DNA from: Lanius collurio
Taxonomy: Eukaryota > Chordata > Aves > Passeriformes > Laniidae
Assembly: GCA_020086605.1 (NCBI GenBank)
Contig: JACBWW010000018.1
Coordinates: forward strand, 17,285,220 to 17,349,219
Direction of reading: 5' to 3'
Length of the DNA stretch: 64,000 nucleotides
The notes below the pieces were generated by a model. It worked only from the letters and a program-made list of their open reading frames with translations, was not told the DNA's origin and did not search any database. Position numbers and translations under genes: made by a program. Every line of letters starts with the position of its first letter. The stretch's first letter is position 1. Shown one piece after another: positions 13,183 to 28,100 of the stretch.

Positions 13183-16100
13183 GTGAGAAGCTCCTCTGAA
13201 ATTACTTTTTGGTGCTTAACCTCTAAGCCATCACTGCAGGTGCACATTCTTCATGGGCTGAGCACTCCCACCTCCTGTTTACAACACACAGGCTGTGTTG
13301 GCAGGATAGCTCAGCCTTGCAGATGGAGAATGGGAAGGATGTTTTGAACATCTTTCCTCAGGGCTTAAAGGAAAAGGCATCTTCTCTGGCCTGAGCCCAC
13401 AGAATGACAATATGCATGGTTCTGAAAGTTATGGACAGAGAAAGAGTTAATAGTGTGTCTTTTCAAAATATTACAAGGTCTCAGAAGCAGCACCCTTGAT
13501 GCCCATGGGGCTAGATACTAAATTCTGTGAATGCAGGTTTGGAAAATGATTGAGGAAAAGGAAGACCCCTCTCTTGCTCTTCTTTGTTGTCCCCTGTAGT
13601 GCTTGAACACAGAAAAGAGCAGCTTATGCTGCAAATATAATTCTTGAGCTTTTGAAACTGATAGGATACCAGCATACTCTGTGTGTGTGGATTCTGAGGT
13701 CCCTAATCTGTGGGAGGACAGAAGCTGAGTAGGGATCAATCATGCTTAAATTTGGGTGGGACTTGAAGGACACGTGGTTGCTTCTTTATTGCATTTGATC
13801 TGTGGGAGCTGGCAGCTCTGGCAATTGATATATTATTTTTGATTTAAAAATCTTCTCTCAACACAATCCAGTTTCTACAAGAAACAAAAAAATAGTCAAT
13901 CCAAATATCACAGTTGAACAAATAAATCCAAACTAACTCTAGTGCAATGAAGTAGTGTAGCAGAAAGATATGTCAGTCAATCTTAGCAGTCTCCATCCCT
14001 ACATGACCAAATTGGCCTTTGAATCCTTGACACATCATTTCATCTATTTTTTATTAACCCCATACTCTGTCCGTTTGTAGTTAAAATGTGTTTGCACAGT
14101 TAAGGGGTAAAATCTCTGGGGAAAATCAGAAGCATCAGAAATTCATGGGAACAACAAAGCAGCAGGCAAGGGAGAAGCCTCTGTTTGCTCTGTGGAGAAC
14201 AAAAGCACAAGGGCTTGGGGGCTTTCCAGTGCCATGAACACAGTACTTCTTCCCTGGTAAGAACAGGCTGGCTTCATTTTCCACTCTTCTCTGCAGGGAT
14301 ATGCTTCAGAAATGGACAATCCCAATTTGGTACATCTGATTCCATCTGCACTTCAGAACAAGAAGGAAATTCTCTTTGGGAACCTCCCAGAAATCTACAA
14401 TTTCCACAACAGGTATGTGGGATCTGGTGGTTGTCCTGCATCCTCGGGTGCTACCGTCATGTCCAGTCCTTTTCTGTTGGGTGCTTTGTCATGCTCACAC
14501 ACACACTGCCAGGAAAAGTCATCCCCACTCTGCCTCTGTGTGTCCTATAAAACACATGGGTAGAGAACACCTCCAAGATCATCTATTTCATCTTTCTTTT
14601 TTGTGAAGATTGTACCCTTTGTGCATTTACTGGTGATATGCCCTGGCAGGATCCATCTTGACTGTCCCTTGTTGTCAGTATTTTACGACCTCTCTTGATA
14701 CACTGGTAGATGTCACATGACTAAAACCTGATATTTTTTGTCTGGCAAAGCACCTCTGTGAGGAAGTTTTCTTAGTGTTCAGCTTATTGGTCCTGTATTT
14801 CTGTTGTTAGATGGGTAGACATTTATATATTTGATAGCACTTTTCTTTTTATCCTTTGTTTAAGATCACAGACCTTTCCAGAAGCCATGTCCATACTGTG
14901 GACAAGGAAATCCAGAGCCCAGAACTACAGAATACCAGTTATGAACAAGATTAACCTTTTTTCAATCAGCTTTCAAAACACAAGGCTTAGGGCATCTTCT
15001 GTAAATTTCCTGCTTTTCCTAGCCTTGTTTAAGCAAAACTGGCTGTAACCAAAGTGGGAATTAGGAATTCTTTCAAATATTAATTGCCTGTAAGATGTAA
15101 CAAATAGTTGAACAAAATAAATTTTAAAAGTCTCTTTTGCAAGTCTTACTATTATGCCAGAATACTTAATACATAGTAGAAAAATTATTTTCCAGTTTAT
15201 ATATTATTTTGAAAGATTGGTTCTTCCATTTGAAGAAAGGTATTCCTCTCCCTTTGGAACCCCAGTCTTTCTTTCCCTAGAGGCTTAGTGCATTGACTGT
15301 CACTGCAGAAGCCTTTGGAATACATCCCATATTTTCCTGGCTTGCTGATTGAGCAGCTGCATCTGACAGATCGCTCCTGTCTTTTCTAGCTGTTCTGAAA
15401 AATCCTCATTCCCAAATGGAAAGTAGGTATTTGAGCTACATATTGGAAACAAAGTTCAACAGCCAGAGAAATCAAATGGAGCAGATGCTTATGAGGAGAG
15501 AAAATATCATAATAATGGTGATTCAGTGGATCAGCTGTGAGCCACATCCCATTTTTCTAAAATATATATTTCTCCGTGTGTCAGAATTGTTACCTTCACC
15601 ATTGAATCTTCATCCTGCAAAAATGGAGTCTTTAGGTTGGATTTACACAGAAGCTAGCACACAATGTGAGTGGGATTTTACATTACTCTGCTCTTTTTTC
15701 TCCCTCTCAGGATTTTCCTCAAGGAGATAGAAAATTGCATTGAAAACCCTGAGCTTCTTGCCCGATGCTTTTTGAAAAGAGTAAGTATATCCTTTTGCAA
15801 GTTTGAATGAATATCTGTGGTCTTATCCTACAGTACTTACAGATTTATTCCTATCTTTTCACTCTGTTTGCATTTGTGAATGAGGAAAACTCCTCTAAGC
15901 AGATAATCCCAAAATTAAGTCACAGTTACCAAGCATATATTCTGATACCTGACCCTTTACCTGGTTTACTAATAGGAAGAGATCTGTTACTAGTGTTTTA
16001 CAAATATTTTAAGTCCCATTTAAAAGAAAAAAAAAACAAAAATAACAGTGATCCAAAGGTTTAACATGCTTTTCATATCAGACACATCCATAGCAGGAGT

Positions 16101-19100
16101 CTGATGTAACCCAGACACCAGCCTGCAGTAAATAAGCAGAGAACGGTATCAGTGTCGCAGCAGGTTGCTCTGAGTGCAGACAATACATCCTGTTCCTGCT
16201 TTATCTTATCTCTTTCTTCTCTGCACCATGCAGGCCCCTAGAACTGGCCCAGCAGAGTCTGCTGCTGTCCTTGCATGGACCCCACCAGCTCTGTGAGACT
16301 CTGTGAGGTCGATTCCCTTTAGTTCTTCCTGTAATTCAACAAGCAGGATTCTCCCCTCTGCTGTGGAGTGAGTCTCAGTGCCCAAGTGCTGCAGCTCTCT
16401 CTGAGAGCTCCCAGTGATGTTCCACCTCCACCCCCAGCCAGCCTGACCATTAGTTCTTCCCTGCAACACAACCAAAGGTGCTTGTTTATACAGCACTCCT
16501 TCAGGGGCCCTACTAATGAGAAAAAATCTGTTTTGGTGGTTAGCTACTGCTTTCAGAATCTGACAAAACTGTGTGAATAAGGCTCTGTGTTTTGCTCAGG
16601 AAAGGGAAGGGGCATGAGAAATGGGAAAATCTGTCCACTGTAGTCAAAGGTACCTCCTGCTTCTACTGTATACTGCAGGAACCGTTTGCTGCTTTTCCAG
16701 GGCACACATTAAGTACAGACAGATTTGGAGGAACCAGTCAGAGGTGCTGAGCACTGCTGCATTACTAAGATTTAATGGGAATTGTGAGCATGTGATACCT
16801 GCAAAGGGTATGCTCCCCATCTGCAAACAGGTCAGGCTGGAGAGAATCATACAGGTGTAAATGTGATTATATGTCCATTGGTTTATTTTCTGTGTAACAA
16901 CGATGCATATCGAGCTTGAGTAAATGACACTACTAAGGCATATGTTGTTATCCTAAGATTCAGATGCTGGGCAGGAAAATATTGTGGTGAAATCGTTATG
17001 CAAAAGAGGATAAGTAGTCTTTGAAGAATGCAGACCTTTGAAACCCAAGAAATGTAAAATAGTCCATGTGTTGCATATATCCCTAAAGAATGCAGCTAAA
17101 TAAAAATCCTTGGTATATAACTGTTCCTGTGATTCTGCAGAAGGTTGAAATTCCATATTTAAATATTGTAGCTTATGTCTCTCTGTAAAAACAGCTGTTG
17201 AACCCATTTCTCCTCACTATTCTACCAATATGAAAACAGCACTAATGCTGGGGTTCAGGTATGAAGTGAAAGAAAACCAGTCCCTTTCTCACCTTCTCTC
17301 TTCAGTTTCTGTGGTCTGGTCAAACCACACTAAATTTATCAAATAAGAGGTTAAATCATGCATTTGCTTTCTGCCTATTTAAAATTTCACACTAAGAAAG
17401 CACAAGCTTCTCTCTTGAGATGTCTCTGCTCACACAGTAGCACCTTTGATTCAAGAGCTTGCCCTTATGTTCTGTTTTTAGCAGAAGCCACATAAAGTCC
17501 AGAAATGTGTTGTTTCTGTTGGACTGCCTTTAGGAGGCACAAACAAAAGTCTGGTTGTGTGTTTGTGTTCCCCATGATTTGGCAGCTTTTTATGCCTTCC
17601 TGCTGAGCAGTGGCTTCTGGCTGCCCCGTGAGTTACAGCCACGCTTGCTGTGACAGGGGGAAACAGAAGCAGCTGCTGTTCCAAGTGATGCTGAGTTTGG
17701 GGAGGAAATTCACATTGTCACAGGCTCTCCTTCTTTGTATGGGTGTGACCATCCTGCCACAACATCAGGATGGGCCAGTGATTAGAAACAGAGTCTTTTT
17801 TATTCATACTTTGAAGAGTTTTACCCTGTCTGATCACACTGAGCCTTTTCAGCCCTAATTACAGAGCTGCTTGAAAGTATCCTGAGAGCTGCAGTGAGAC
17901 ACTCTGGTGCCAGAGTCACTCCATCCCCTTCTAGTCATTCCTCTGCCATGTCCCCACACACTCTCCCACCTCCACCAATGCCACCTGATCAGCTGTCACC
18001 ATGAATATGAACCCTTCATCTCAGGTGATGGGAGAAACAGTCTGTGGAGTCTCTCTCTGGCTTCTCTCTGGTTTGTCCCCTGGACAGCAGAATCTGGTAA
18101 AAGCTGAGCAGAAATGCCTTTCTTTTTCTCCCTCCCACTTTACCTGACTTCATTTAGGTCATGATCTTCATATGAACTAAATTACAAATGAGTCAGCTTA
18201 ACTTTACCCACATGGCAGCTATTTTGCTATCATGAAGGTGCTTGACCTTACTTAAAGTGGTGGTCAAGGACTACACAGCTTTCAAAGACAGAAGGGATGT
18301 GCACTGAATACCTTGAAGAATGGGTCTTCTGGTGCTCTGTCAGCAACACGGGGGACACTCTGGGCTGTGAAGAAGGAAAGCTTACCAAACCAAGGCAAGG
18401 ATGCTCAGCATGAAACCAAAGGTGTGTCAGACTGCTTACCAAAATGTGCCAGGTGATGTGTCTGGCAGGAGTGATTCAGTTTGGATTACCACTGTTTACT
18501 TATTCATATTGCTAATCTCAAAAAAAAAAGGAACAGTTTAACAGGAGCCAGCAGTTGGGGCATTTGGTCATTCAGGGAGAAAGACGCATTTAGAAAAGGC
18601 ATCTACCTGTGAAAGGGCAGTAGCAGCTGACCAGAAACCTGTGAGTTTGATTCAAAGGGCTAAATTCAAGTCTGATGCAAAAATTATTTGTAAATCAGCA
18701 GTTAAAAAGATAATTGGAACTGTGCATATATGCCATGTGCATTGGAGCTTACAGAGCCCTCAGGATCTGAATCAGTGTGGAAAGGAAAAGCATTACAGGG
18801 GAGAGGAGCATGGTGTAAAAGTACCAGCAAGAAGTAGAACCTTTGCATGTGAAAATAGAGATGTGTGGAATATTTAAGACTGGCATTTGAATAATTAGAC
18901 AATCAATTATTTCCTGGCATTTTAGAGTCTGAGCCTAATAACTTCATCAGGAATTTTCTATTCCTAACACTATTGCAAAACTTAAAACTCTTAATTAAAG
19001 ACTTAAGGATCTGCCTGAGCAGGTGTCACTGATTTAGGCTGTGGTAGATTGTCTTGGCATAGTGTGGTTCCACCATGGCAAATTACTAGTGAATTGTTGG

Positions 19101-22100
19101 TTGGTGTACCTTTTCTTTAAGTTTTAATTGGTCCTTTTCTCTTAGTCCTAATAGTGCTCTTGTCTGTTGCTATCTCTGTTCTTCTTCCCCAGTCCAGTTA
19201 GGTCTTTGTGGGCCAGCAAGAGATTGTAGTCCTTGATCAGGCTTTGTTGCTATTTTTGGTTTGTGGCGTTTACCCCCTGCTAACTTCCCTCCAAGACAAT
19301 ATGTACAAACAATTCTTTATTTGTGAAGAAAACTCTGCACCTTTTCTGGAACAGCACCATTAATACTCAACTGAGTTGCAACAGCAGAGGTGTTTGTATT
19401 GCATAATCCTTAACACAGTGTGGTGTTACTTGTCACAACTCTTATTTCACAGCTGATTCATCAGGGTGATGTTGGGATGGGTCTGCAGAGGAATAAAGCA
19501 GCAACACTGATTTCTTCTGGTAACTGTACAAAAGGAAGTGCTTTTCCTGCAGCAGGAGTGTATAGGAACTGTCTGGTGGGCTGAGAGCACAGAGACAAGA
19601 TCCAGGAATTGCTGAGATGTGTTTTTGGTGTTTTCTTTGCTGAGGTCACGTTCACCAGGGTAGATGCAGCTGAAGGTGGTCGGGCACAGCCAGCCCCGCT
19701 CAGGAGCCTCATGGCACTGCCCCGTGGGTGCTCAGGGAGCAAGCCCCGGACCTGGCAGAGGAACACCCATCTCTGCATCCACCCACACAGCCCAGGGAGC
19801 TCAAAACTCCCCTTTCTGGGCTTTTGTAGAGATTGTCTCTGTCTTCACTGAGGTCAGTGAGATTTTTTGCCATGGACCTCAGTGAGAGCACTTGGAGTGT
19901 AGTCAAAGCTAAGTAGAAGTAAAGTGAATCCACCCATTTCTAATTTGGATAGGACAGGGTTTTAAGTGCATCCCCCTGCCTGGCCTGGGACATCAACAAG
20001 ACAAACTTCCTCCTTTTTAATTCATCCTTGTAGTATTTATAGAGAGCCAGCACTATTTTCAAAGTGTGTTGAACAGGTAAGCCTTAGCCCTATCATTAAC
20101 AATTACAGTCTGTACCAGTATTATTAATAAAATTTACATTTCTAAAGGTTTTGGGGTTTTTTTAAACCCTCAATTCACCTCCCTGAAAAAGACATCAGTT
20201 TTGCAATTAGATTATGTGTTCCAGTGTGAAAAGTGAGGAAAAAAAACGCTTTCAGGTGTATTCAATTTAATCAGAAGTAAAAGCGAGTTTGGTGGTTTCA
20301 GTATGTTTTTACATACAGAGTTATTCCCATGTAATAATTACATCATGTCTTAGGATGGAAGGTAAGAAAAAGCGTGATTCAAGAAGGATGCTCTCTGGAT
20401 TCTTTTCCCTTTCCTTACCTAAACTCTTTTTTCTTGCAGAAGGAGGACCTCCAAATATATGAAAAGTACTGTCAGAACAAACCAAGGTCTGAAGCTCTCT
20501 GGAGACAGTGTGGAGACAGCATCTTTTTTCAGGTGGAATTTCATCCCAGACTAGCAGTGCAAGATCCTCAAAGCTTATTTTCCTTCTATATCTCCTTCAT
20601 TCTTTAGAAACCCCAGAGTAATACCCAGACTTTTCTGCATGCTTCTTATACTGATGGCAGGTGCCCAGTGAGTGTCAGGGGGGTCTCTACAGGAGCCTGG
20701 CTGGGTAGAGCAGTGGGTAGATTTCCTGGACAGGAGCCTGGCTCTGCAGGCTATACCCACACCAGACAAGTGCTGGCGTCTTTGCAAACCCCATCTGATT
20801 GCAATCTCATCAGCAGGGAATGCCAGATTTCCACACCAAGTTGAACATAAACATTTGCTCTTGTTTAGATATATTTTCACTGTGGCAAAAGTAACCTGGG
20901 AATTCCTATGCAGATGAAACAAATTTCTCTCCCAGTTAATTCACAGACATGTAATCCTCAGATTGCCAAATGATAATGACTCGGTGTCTTGCCTGTGTTT
21001 CAAGAAACAATTGTATTTTTCTTCTGTGTTGTCTCCTACAGGAATGTCAGCGCAAATTGGATCATAAGCTCTCACTTGATGCTTATCTCTTAAAGCCAGT
21101 TCAGAGAATCACCAAGTACCAGCTGCTGCTAAAGGTAAGCTCTCTCTGACAGTGCAAAGAATTCCAATGTACAGCTTGTTTTACTTCCAGAATTGTGTAT
21201 CAGTCAGGACTACATGGAAATAAATCCCTGCTCAGTTCTTCAGCAAATACTCTGCATTTTTTAGTTGTAAAATGGTAGGGAACAGTCTTGTACAGGGACT
21301 TGTATTTTAGATTGGGAACTGCTATTAATTAGCAGTACTTATACACTAAGTAATAGCATACTATTATATGCATAGCTCTCTCTATATAAAGTATTTTACA
21401 TAGTAAATATTTTATTGTCTTATTTATTGTTTTATTTATCTTTAAACAGAAATTGAGCATGGCTTTATTGGATCAGTATATAGTCTTACAATTTGAAAAC
21501 AGGAACTAATGCCTTAAATCCTCTCTCTAACATCTGTCCCTGTTTAACAAAGCTCTTTCAGCTCTCTGAACTGTTATTTTCCCATGGTTGTGACTCAAGC
21601 CCTTCAGAGGGAGCCACTCCCTTTTGCTGCTTCTTTTTTTAAAAGACACAGCTAAGAGAAAATTGTCTGTAACTTTTCCACAGGGTGAATATATGAACTT
21701 CCCTCTTGCTTTGGCTGGAACCATGAGTGGTCTGTGCTTGCAATTCTAGTCTGAACTGGGCAATAGGAAATATATACACTCAAAACAATGATTTTTTTTT
21801 TCTCCTTTTTAAGGTGGTGGCTTAAATTTCTGTCTCCATTTCCTTGGTTATTAAAACCAGTATTTACTGACTTTTCCTATGGGAAGGTCATGAAGGTGAA
21901 TTACATGCTGTTCTCAAGCCTCTGGGCTAAATATAGTGTTGTGTACTGTCATGAAATTTAGCATTGAAATTTGCAATGAAGATTTTAGGCTGCCATTTAA
22001 CTTGCTAATAACTACCATAGCACTGCTCAAATTGTGCCAGTATGAGCCATGGGAGGACCTGGTTGGACATTCTTGTACAGTATTTCTGTGAACTGCTTAT

Positions 22101-25100
22101 TGACTTCATGTGAAACTATAGAATCCAAATATTGAACAGGAATATTGACAAGGATGCAACTTCACTGATTGCAGAAAATTTACATCAACATAGTCCAGAA
22201 ATAAATCAGAACTCTATTTCTTGAAACTGTTCTGTGAGAGGGGAAAAAATGTCAAGGTCTCCAGGAAAGCAAGAGTAAACCAGATTTTACTTTTAATTTG
22301 AAATATGACTGTAAATAAACCCAAGATTAGATCAAGGAGTAAAATTCTCAAGCAGAACAGGTCTCAGCCATTGGGGTTTGAAGCTGGTCAGACCAGTTTC
22401 ATACTTAGCAACAACACATTGGCACTGGTATTTAGTTTGTCAGGGTTTATGAGATCTGTGTGAAGATGGTGCTCTCCTTCCCTGGCTGCAGGGGCATTTA
22501 AAAGTGTAGAAAAATAGAAACAAGTGAAAAATTAGTAACAAACAAATGCTTAAGAAGCTGTGTGCCTTGAATGGTGGGCAGACTGGATTTGAATTTTGGG
22601 TCACAATGACTGCAACCCTGTGGTTTCAGTCAGTTTGGCTAATATGCTTATGCTGGTAAAAGCAGTGTGCTCACTGTACAGAGATACATCCTCATGCTAG
22701 AAAATGTGCAGCAGGTACTCTAAGAAGGCATCCTTCTTTTACATTCTAGTCCCTGGTTACCCAAGCACTTGAAGAGAGACTGCTGCTGCTTGGGGTTTGC
22801 AGGAACTACCTTTTTGCAGCCCTATTTTACAAGAACACAAGTGTCTCAGCTTTTGGACTAAAATATTTCCAAACTCAAAATGTGGACTGTCAAACCTGCC
22901 AAATTCAGACTAGAAATGAATTCGTATTTTTAACAGTGGAACTAAGTGCAAAGGGAAATAGGGAATTCTCTAACACCTGAAATGATTATATTGAGTTTCT
23001 TTTCTAGCAAATGAAAAGAAAAAAGCCCCTGGATGTAATTCTATGACATGCAAGGAGTTCATTGTAAATGTGTCAGAATGGTCCTGTCTCATCTTAAATG
23101 AACCCTTAAAACTTGAAAACGTTCAAGAGATCAAAATGCATGTCCTCAATTACCACCCTGGTGACTAATGTGTTTGGTTTTGTTTGGGGTTTTTGTTCCT
23201 CTTTTGTTTTCCTGTAGTTCTGCTACTTTATGCAGCACAAATTCCAGGGAGGATTGTTTTACACTGTCTTCTGGTATAAGAAGTTCTCAAGTAGTTCTCA
23301 TTTCTTTTTTTAATCAGGAAATGCTGAAGTGCAGCAAGAATTCAGAAGGTACTGCTGAATTGGAAGAAGCCCTGGCCACTGTGCTTGATATCATCAAATC
23401 AGTAAATGATTCCATGCACCAGATAGCAATCACAGGATATGAGGTAACTGCTGGTGCTGCTCCTGCTCTTGTCTTGGTCCATCCCATGTTCCTGTCATCA
23501 CTGATCCTGCTGTGCCCGTGGCTGGTACTGTGCTTTACAGGAGCCTGTGCCACATTCCTGAAGATTGCCACTCAGTGGTGTGTTGTAATAACCAAAAATA
23601 CATCTCTGCACACTTGTCATGTGGAGGTGGGGTGTGAATTTGGGGACACAGTGAGGCAAATGCAGGACTTTTGAGTTATTGCACCCAAAACTCATTTGTA
23701 GGTGAGAGGTACAAGTATGGCAGAACTAAGTTAAGAAATTTGCTGTAACTCTGTGGCTGCTGTGCAACTCAAGTGTTTTCAAATCTTTTGCACTTAGGGA
23801 GGAAAATTTGGCTTCCATTTAAAGTGGGTAATGGAATCCATGCCAGTAATTGGCAAGCTTGTTATCTGAACTGTAAAATAGCAACCATGCTACAAATCAA
23901 AGGGCACAAATATATATCTCTGTAGAAGCTCCACTGAAGTCATATGACTTTCAAGAACTAGCACTGACTACATGAAATGAGCCCTTAGGTGTGAAGTGGA
24001 AGTGATTGACACACAAAGGAGAAAAGGCCTGGCAAAATGAGGCCTGAGAATCATGTGGTTGCCCATTTTGAAATAGCTGCAGGGTGAAAATGTCAAGAAA
24101 GAAACTGTACTGAGAATTCTTCAAAGAATTGTTACATCAGAGTAACAGGCTTTACCCCAGAAACACTATTTTGTGTGCAATCTGACTTCTGAGAAGGTGC
24201 TGAGGTCTATACAGACAATGTCTGGGTGGGAAGAGTTATTCTGTTTTTCAGGATAGGAGTGACCTCAGGAGTTTGGATTTCTATAGTTCTCTTTTGTGCA
24301 AGTGTATCTGGAGGCTGAGGAACCCATGCCTGCTGCCAACATGATTTTATAAATGAATTTAACTGCTTGCTCATTTAACTGCTTGTCGGAGATCTGCTGC
24401 TGCACACAGCTGGAGATGCTCCTGTGGACTGTGCATTGCATTTGGGATGAGAAAGCGAGTTCTTCCTGCAGTAGCTGTACTGGGTAGAAGGTGAAGCAGT
24501 GGCCACCTCATTGTACTGGCAAACACTGAATAGGTGTGGTGATTGTGGGTCAGAGAAACACCACAGGTAATAAATGTAACCTTAGATCTCCCAAACATGG
24601 CAAACTTAAATAAAGCAGCATATACTTTATCCATTCTGGTCACGGCTAAATCTGAGGGCCTCAGAGATTAATGTAAGAAAAACTCTTTAGAGCCTACATA
24701 TTGTTATTGCAGAATTGAACCACTCAACATGGGCATGGGAAGCTCATGGATGCAGTGCACCTTTTACCTCTCCAGTTTCCACTGTTTCTTACTCATTCCC
24801 AAAGAGAAAGGAAGCTTTCCTCCTGTGTTTCTCAGTTTAAATGTAGGTAGTTACAGCAATTTAGCAAAATAATTGTTTTGAAAACAGTTCTGTGAAGGGA
24901 TGGGGAGAAGAGTTTCTCCAAGAAAGGTAATGTATTATCCTGAGCAGAGGGGCTCTATCCAGATTCCTGTCCATATAAATGTTGAGGTCATCCTTTTGTC
25001 TATTCCTTGCTTTGGAGTTTGAGTAATTTTGTGCTCAGGAATTCAAGAGAACATTCCTGTACCTTTTCAAATTTTACTTTTGAATTTTCCAGCCTTTCAT

Positions 25101-28100
25101 GAATGCCAGATAGTAGCTTCAAGGACTAGATTTTTGCCTCTGCTTTCTTAGCTGAACTGGAAAGCATGGCACAGTGGGACAAGGCCACTGTTTAGCCCAA
25201 TGCTGACAGCATTCCTGAGGTGGTATGTGATTGCTGAATGCAGTGAAAGTGTGAAGAGGATGCACCCAATTATTTCTTGTTGCTGTTGCACCTGTCCCAA
25301 GTGCTCAGCTGTGGTGCCAAATGAACACCTCCCGTAGCTGATGAAACCACACCCCACCTTGTGGAGTCTTTCCCACACAACCATGATAGAAATACTTGCC
25401 TGGAAACCTTTCAGAGAGGGATATTATGCCAGTAGGAAAGCAGATTTTGTGACAGCTGATGAATGTTCCCAACTGCAGAGGATGTTCTGCTTCTTGGACT
25501 TGGGCACATGCAGATTTGAGGAGCTGAACTCCTGTGTAAGAAATTGCTAACATGTAACTCTGGGATTGGTTTGGTGTATTTTTCTTATTTTTAGGCAAAG
25601 TCACAAAAAAAAAAGTAGAATAAAGTGTGGAGAGCAGAAGTTTTAGATGTGCTTCTTACTATCATCCTAACATTTGTACACAATCTGGCCTGGGAAGTAT
25701 GTCTGTCTGTGAGTTATGATGAGAGATTCTTATAAATGATCATATGGATCTCTCATCTTCCATAAGCATGGGATAGTGTGTATAGTTTTAACAGGAAATT
25801 ATTATATTTGAGTGATCAAATCCAGCACTTTAAATAAACTTCCTTTAGGATGAAAGATTGCTCTCCACTAGCAGAAATTACCAGAAACAGTGTCTTCCTG
25901 TTTGCTGCCTACGCTGAAGAGGGTCCAGTGCGTGTGGGCTGATATTCAAAGTCTCCTGTGGGATTGCTGCAGGCTGCCATCCCTGTCTGTCTTTTTCTCT
26001 CTGCAGTGGCAGCCTCCCACTTCACTCACTATTATCCCAATCCCAGATTCAAGGTTGGAGAGACCTATCACAAGAGCTGAACTGAGCTCCTGGATCTCAG
26101 TGTTTAACAGTGCCTGGAGTGACAGAAGCCTCTCTCTCCATTGTCAGAATTATGTAGAAAATAGTTGGTTTTTTTTTAATTTAGCTTTGCATATCAATGT
26201 GCTTTTCATGTGCTTGTAGTTTATAGCTACATGCACATATAAATACAAACACCACAGCACAAAGGTCCAACTCTACATATTAGACGTGACAGACTTATCT
26301 AAATTGCTGAGGTTTTCTGAATGGTTTGGAGAGTCTAATAATATCTGGATATAGAGTGTAAAAGTACCTAATAAAGCTCTGGTTTTGTAGTTGAATGTAG
26401 GGCAGAGGAGAGGGAGGGAGAGGGAGAACAGGTTGCAATTCTTAGTATAAGAAATTAGGTATTCCCACTTGGAGCCAATGTCTTCACCTTATAATCAACA
26501 GAACATGCAAATGTTGAAAATAAGTATTTTAATAATGCACTGGGCTTATTCCCTCAAGTTATTATACAAAGCACTCCTAGGAAAATGCACTGTTAAGATA
26601 ATTATGATTATCATTATTTGTTGAATCCCATTATCATATAGACATTGCCATGTCCTATATCCATATATTGCTCCACTCTAAACACGAAACTGTTCTGGTG
26701 GCATCTGAGCCAAATATTTATATCAGGTGAAGTATTTACCCATCAGTGGTCTTCAGACAAGAGCTTTAACTTAGAAAGGTCTGGTTCCTGCCTAGTTTCA
26801 CCCTCCCTCAGGTACTTTTATGGCTTTGTGGTGCATTCACTCCCTCTTTGCCCAGGCCTGTGCAGCGTTGCATAGTTTGCTCATGGTGAGCCAAGAAACT
26901 ATTGACAAAACTTGTAAACACTATTTTGAAATGGGAGGGAATTGCATACCTACATACCTCTAGGCACTGATCTGTGACTTCAGGCATTTCAGATCTTTCA
27001 AGGTTTTGCCCAGGGATGGAGGAAGCTTGTACCAGAGTGGAAACTGGAACTAGATCTTCCGGAGTCAAAGCCTTTGTTTGAGTACTGGATTGCACTGGGC
27101 CTTCCTACTGCCTTGGGAGTCAGAAGCCTTGAAACCTGGGTTTTGTCAGAAGGAAGCTTCCTCTGAGGTCACCAAAGGGGCCAGCCTGTGTGTCACATCC
27201 AGAGAGATCCCGAGACAGATCTTAGATGCTAGCTATGAGCGGGGAGACAAAGTGGGAATTATGGACATGGAAACCAGTGAGTTAATGGTTACAGGAGGAA
27301 GCCACACAGGTTTAGCAAGGGGACATTTGTATTCTCCAACACAAGGGATGCCTCTGCCTGCAATCTTAAACACCACTAGAGGAATGAACTGTGCCTGGGA
27401 CTACCCTAGTCTGAATGTGATGTATGCTCTCTCTTTTCCTTGCCTGCTAGGGGGATGTCAGTGAGCTTGGCAAGCTGTTGATGCAGGGCTCTTTCAACGT
27501 ATGGACTGACCACAAGAAGGGGCACAACAAGGTGAAGGATTTAGCTAGATTCAAACCAATGCAGAGACACCTTTTCCTCTATACAAAGATGCTACTTTTC
27601 TGCAAGAAACGGGAGGAGAACACCGACGGCCATGAGAAGACAGCTTCATACAGCTTTAAAAATTCATTAAAGGTGATAAATGCAGTAATGGTGGGGGAGG
27701 GAAATAAGTCTGATGTTTCCGTAAGTGGATTTGAAGAAGGTGCCCATATCTGGAGCTATCTTGCACCCCTTTAATAAATGACAGCTCCTGTTTAGTTTTG
27801 GGCTGGAGACAGACCAAGCTGTGTGTCCTGCAACTCCAGATGTGAACCTTGTTCTTTGCAACTTGGTACGAAGGGGCACCTTGTGTGTTCTGGCCCAGCA
27901 TCCCATAAAGAGAAGCCAGACTGAATGGACCTGCATCTCTCATTGTTCTGCCTATGGGTATCCTCCAAGTGCAGTTCTAGTGCAAGTTTTACTATTGACA
28001 CAGTTGAGCAGACATATTCTGTGACAGTAACAGCTCCAGATGAATCAGTGTGGTAGAAGTGCTCTTTTATTTGCAAGAGCAAAATTTCCAGATATGAGTC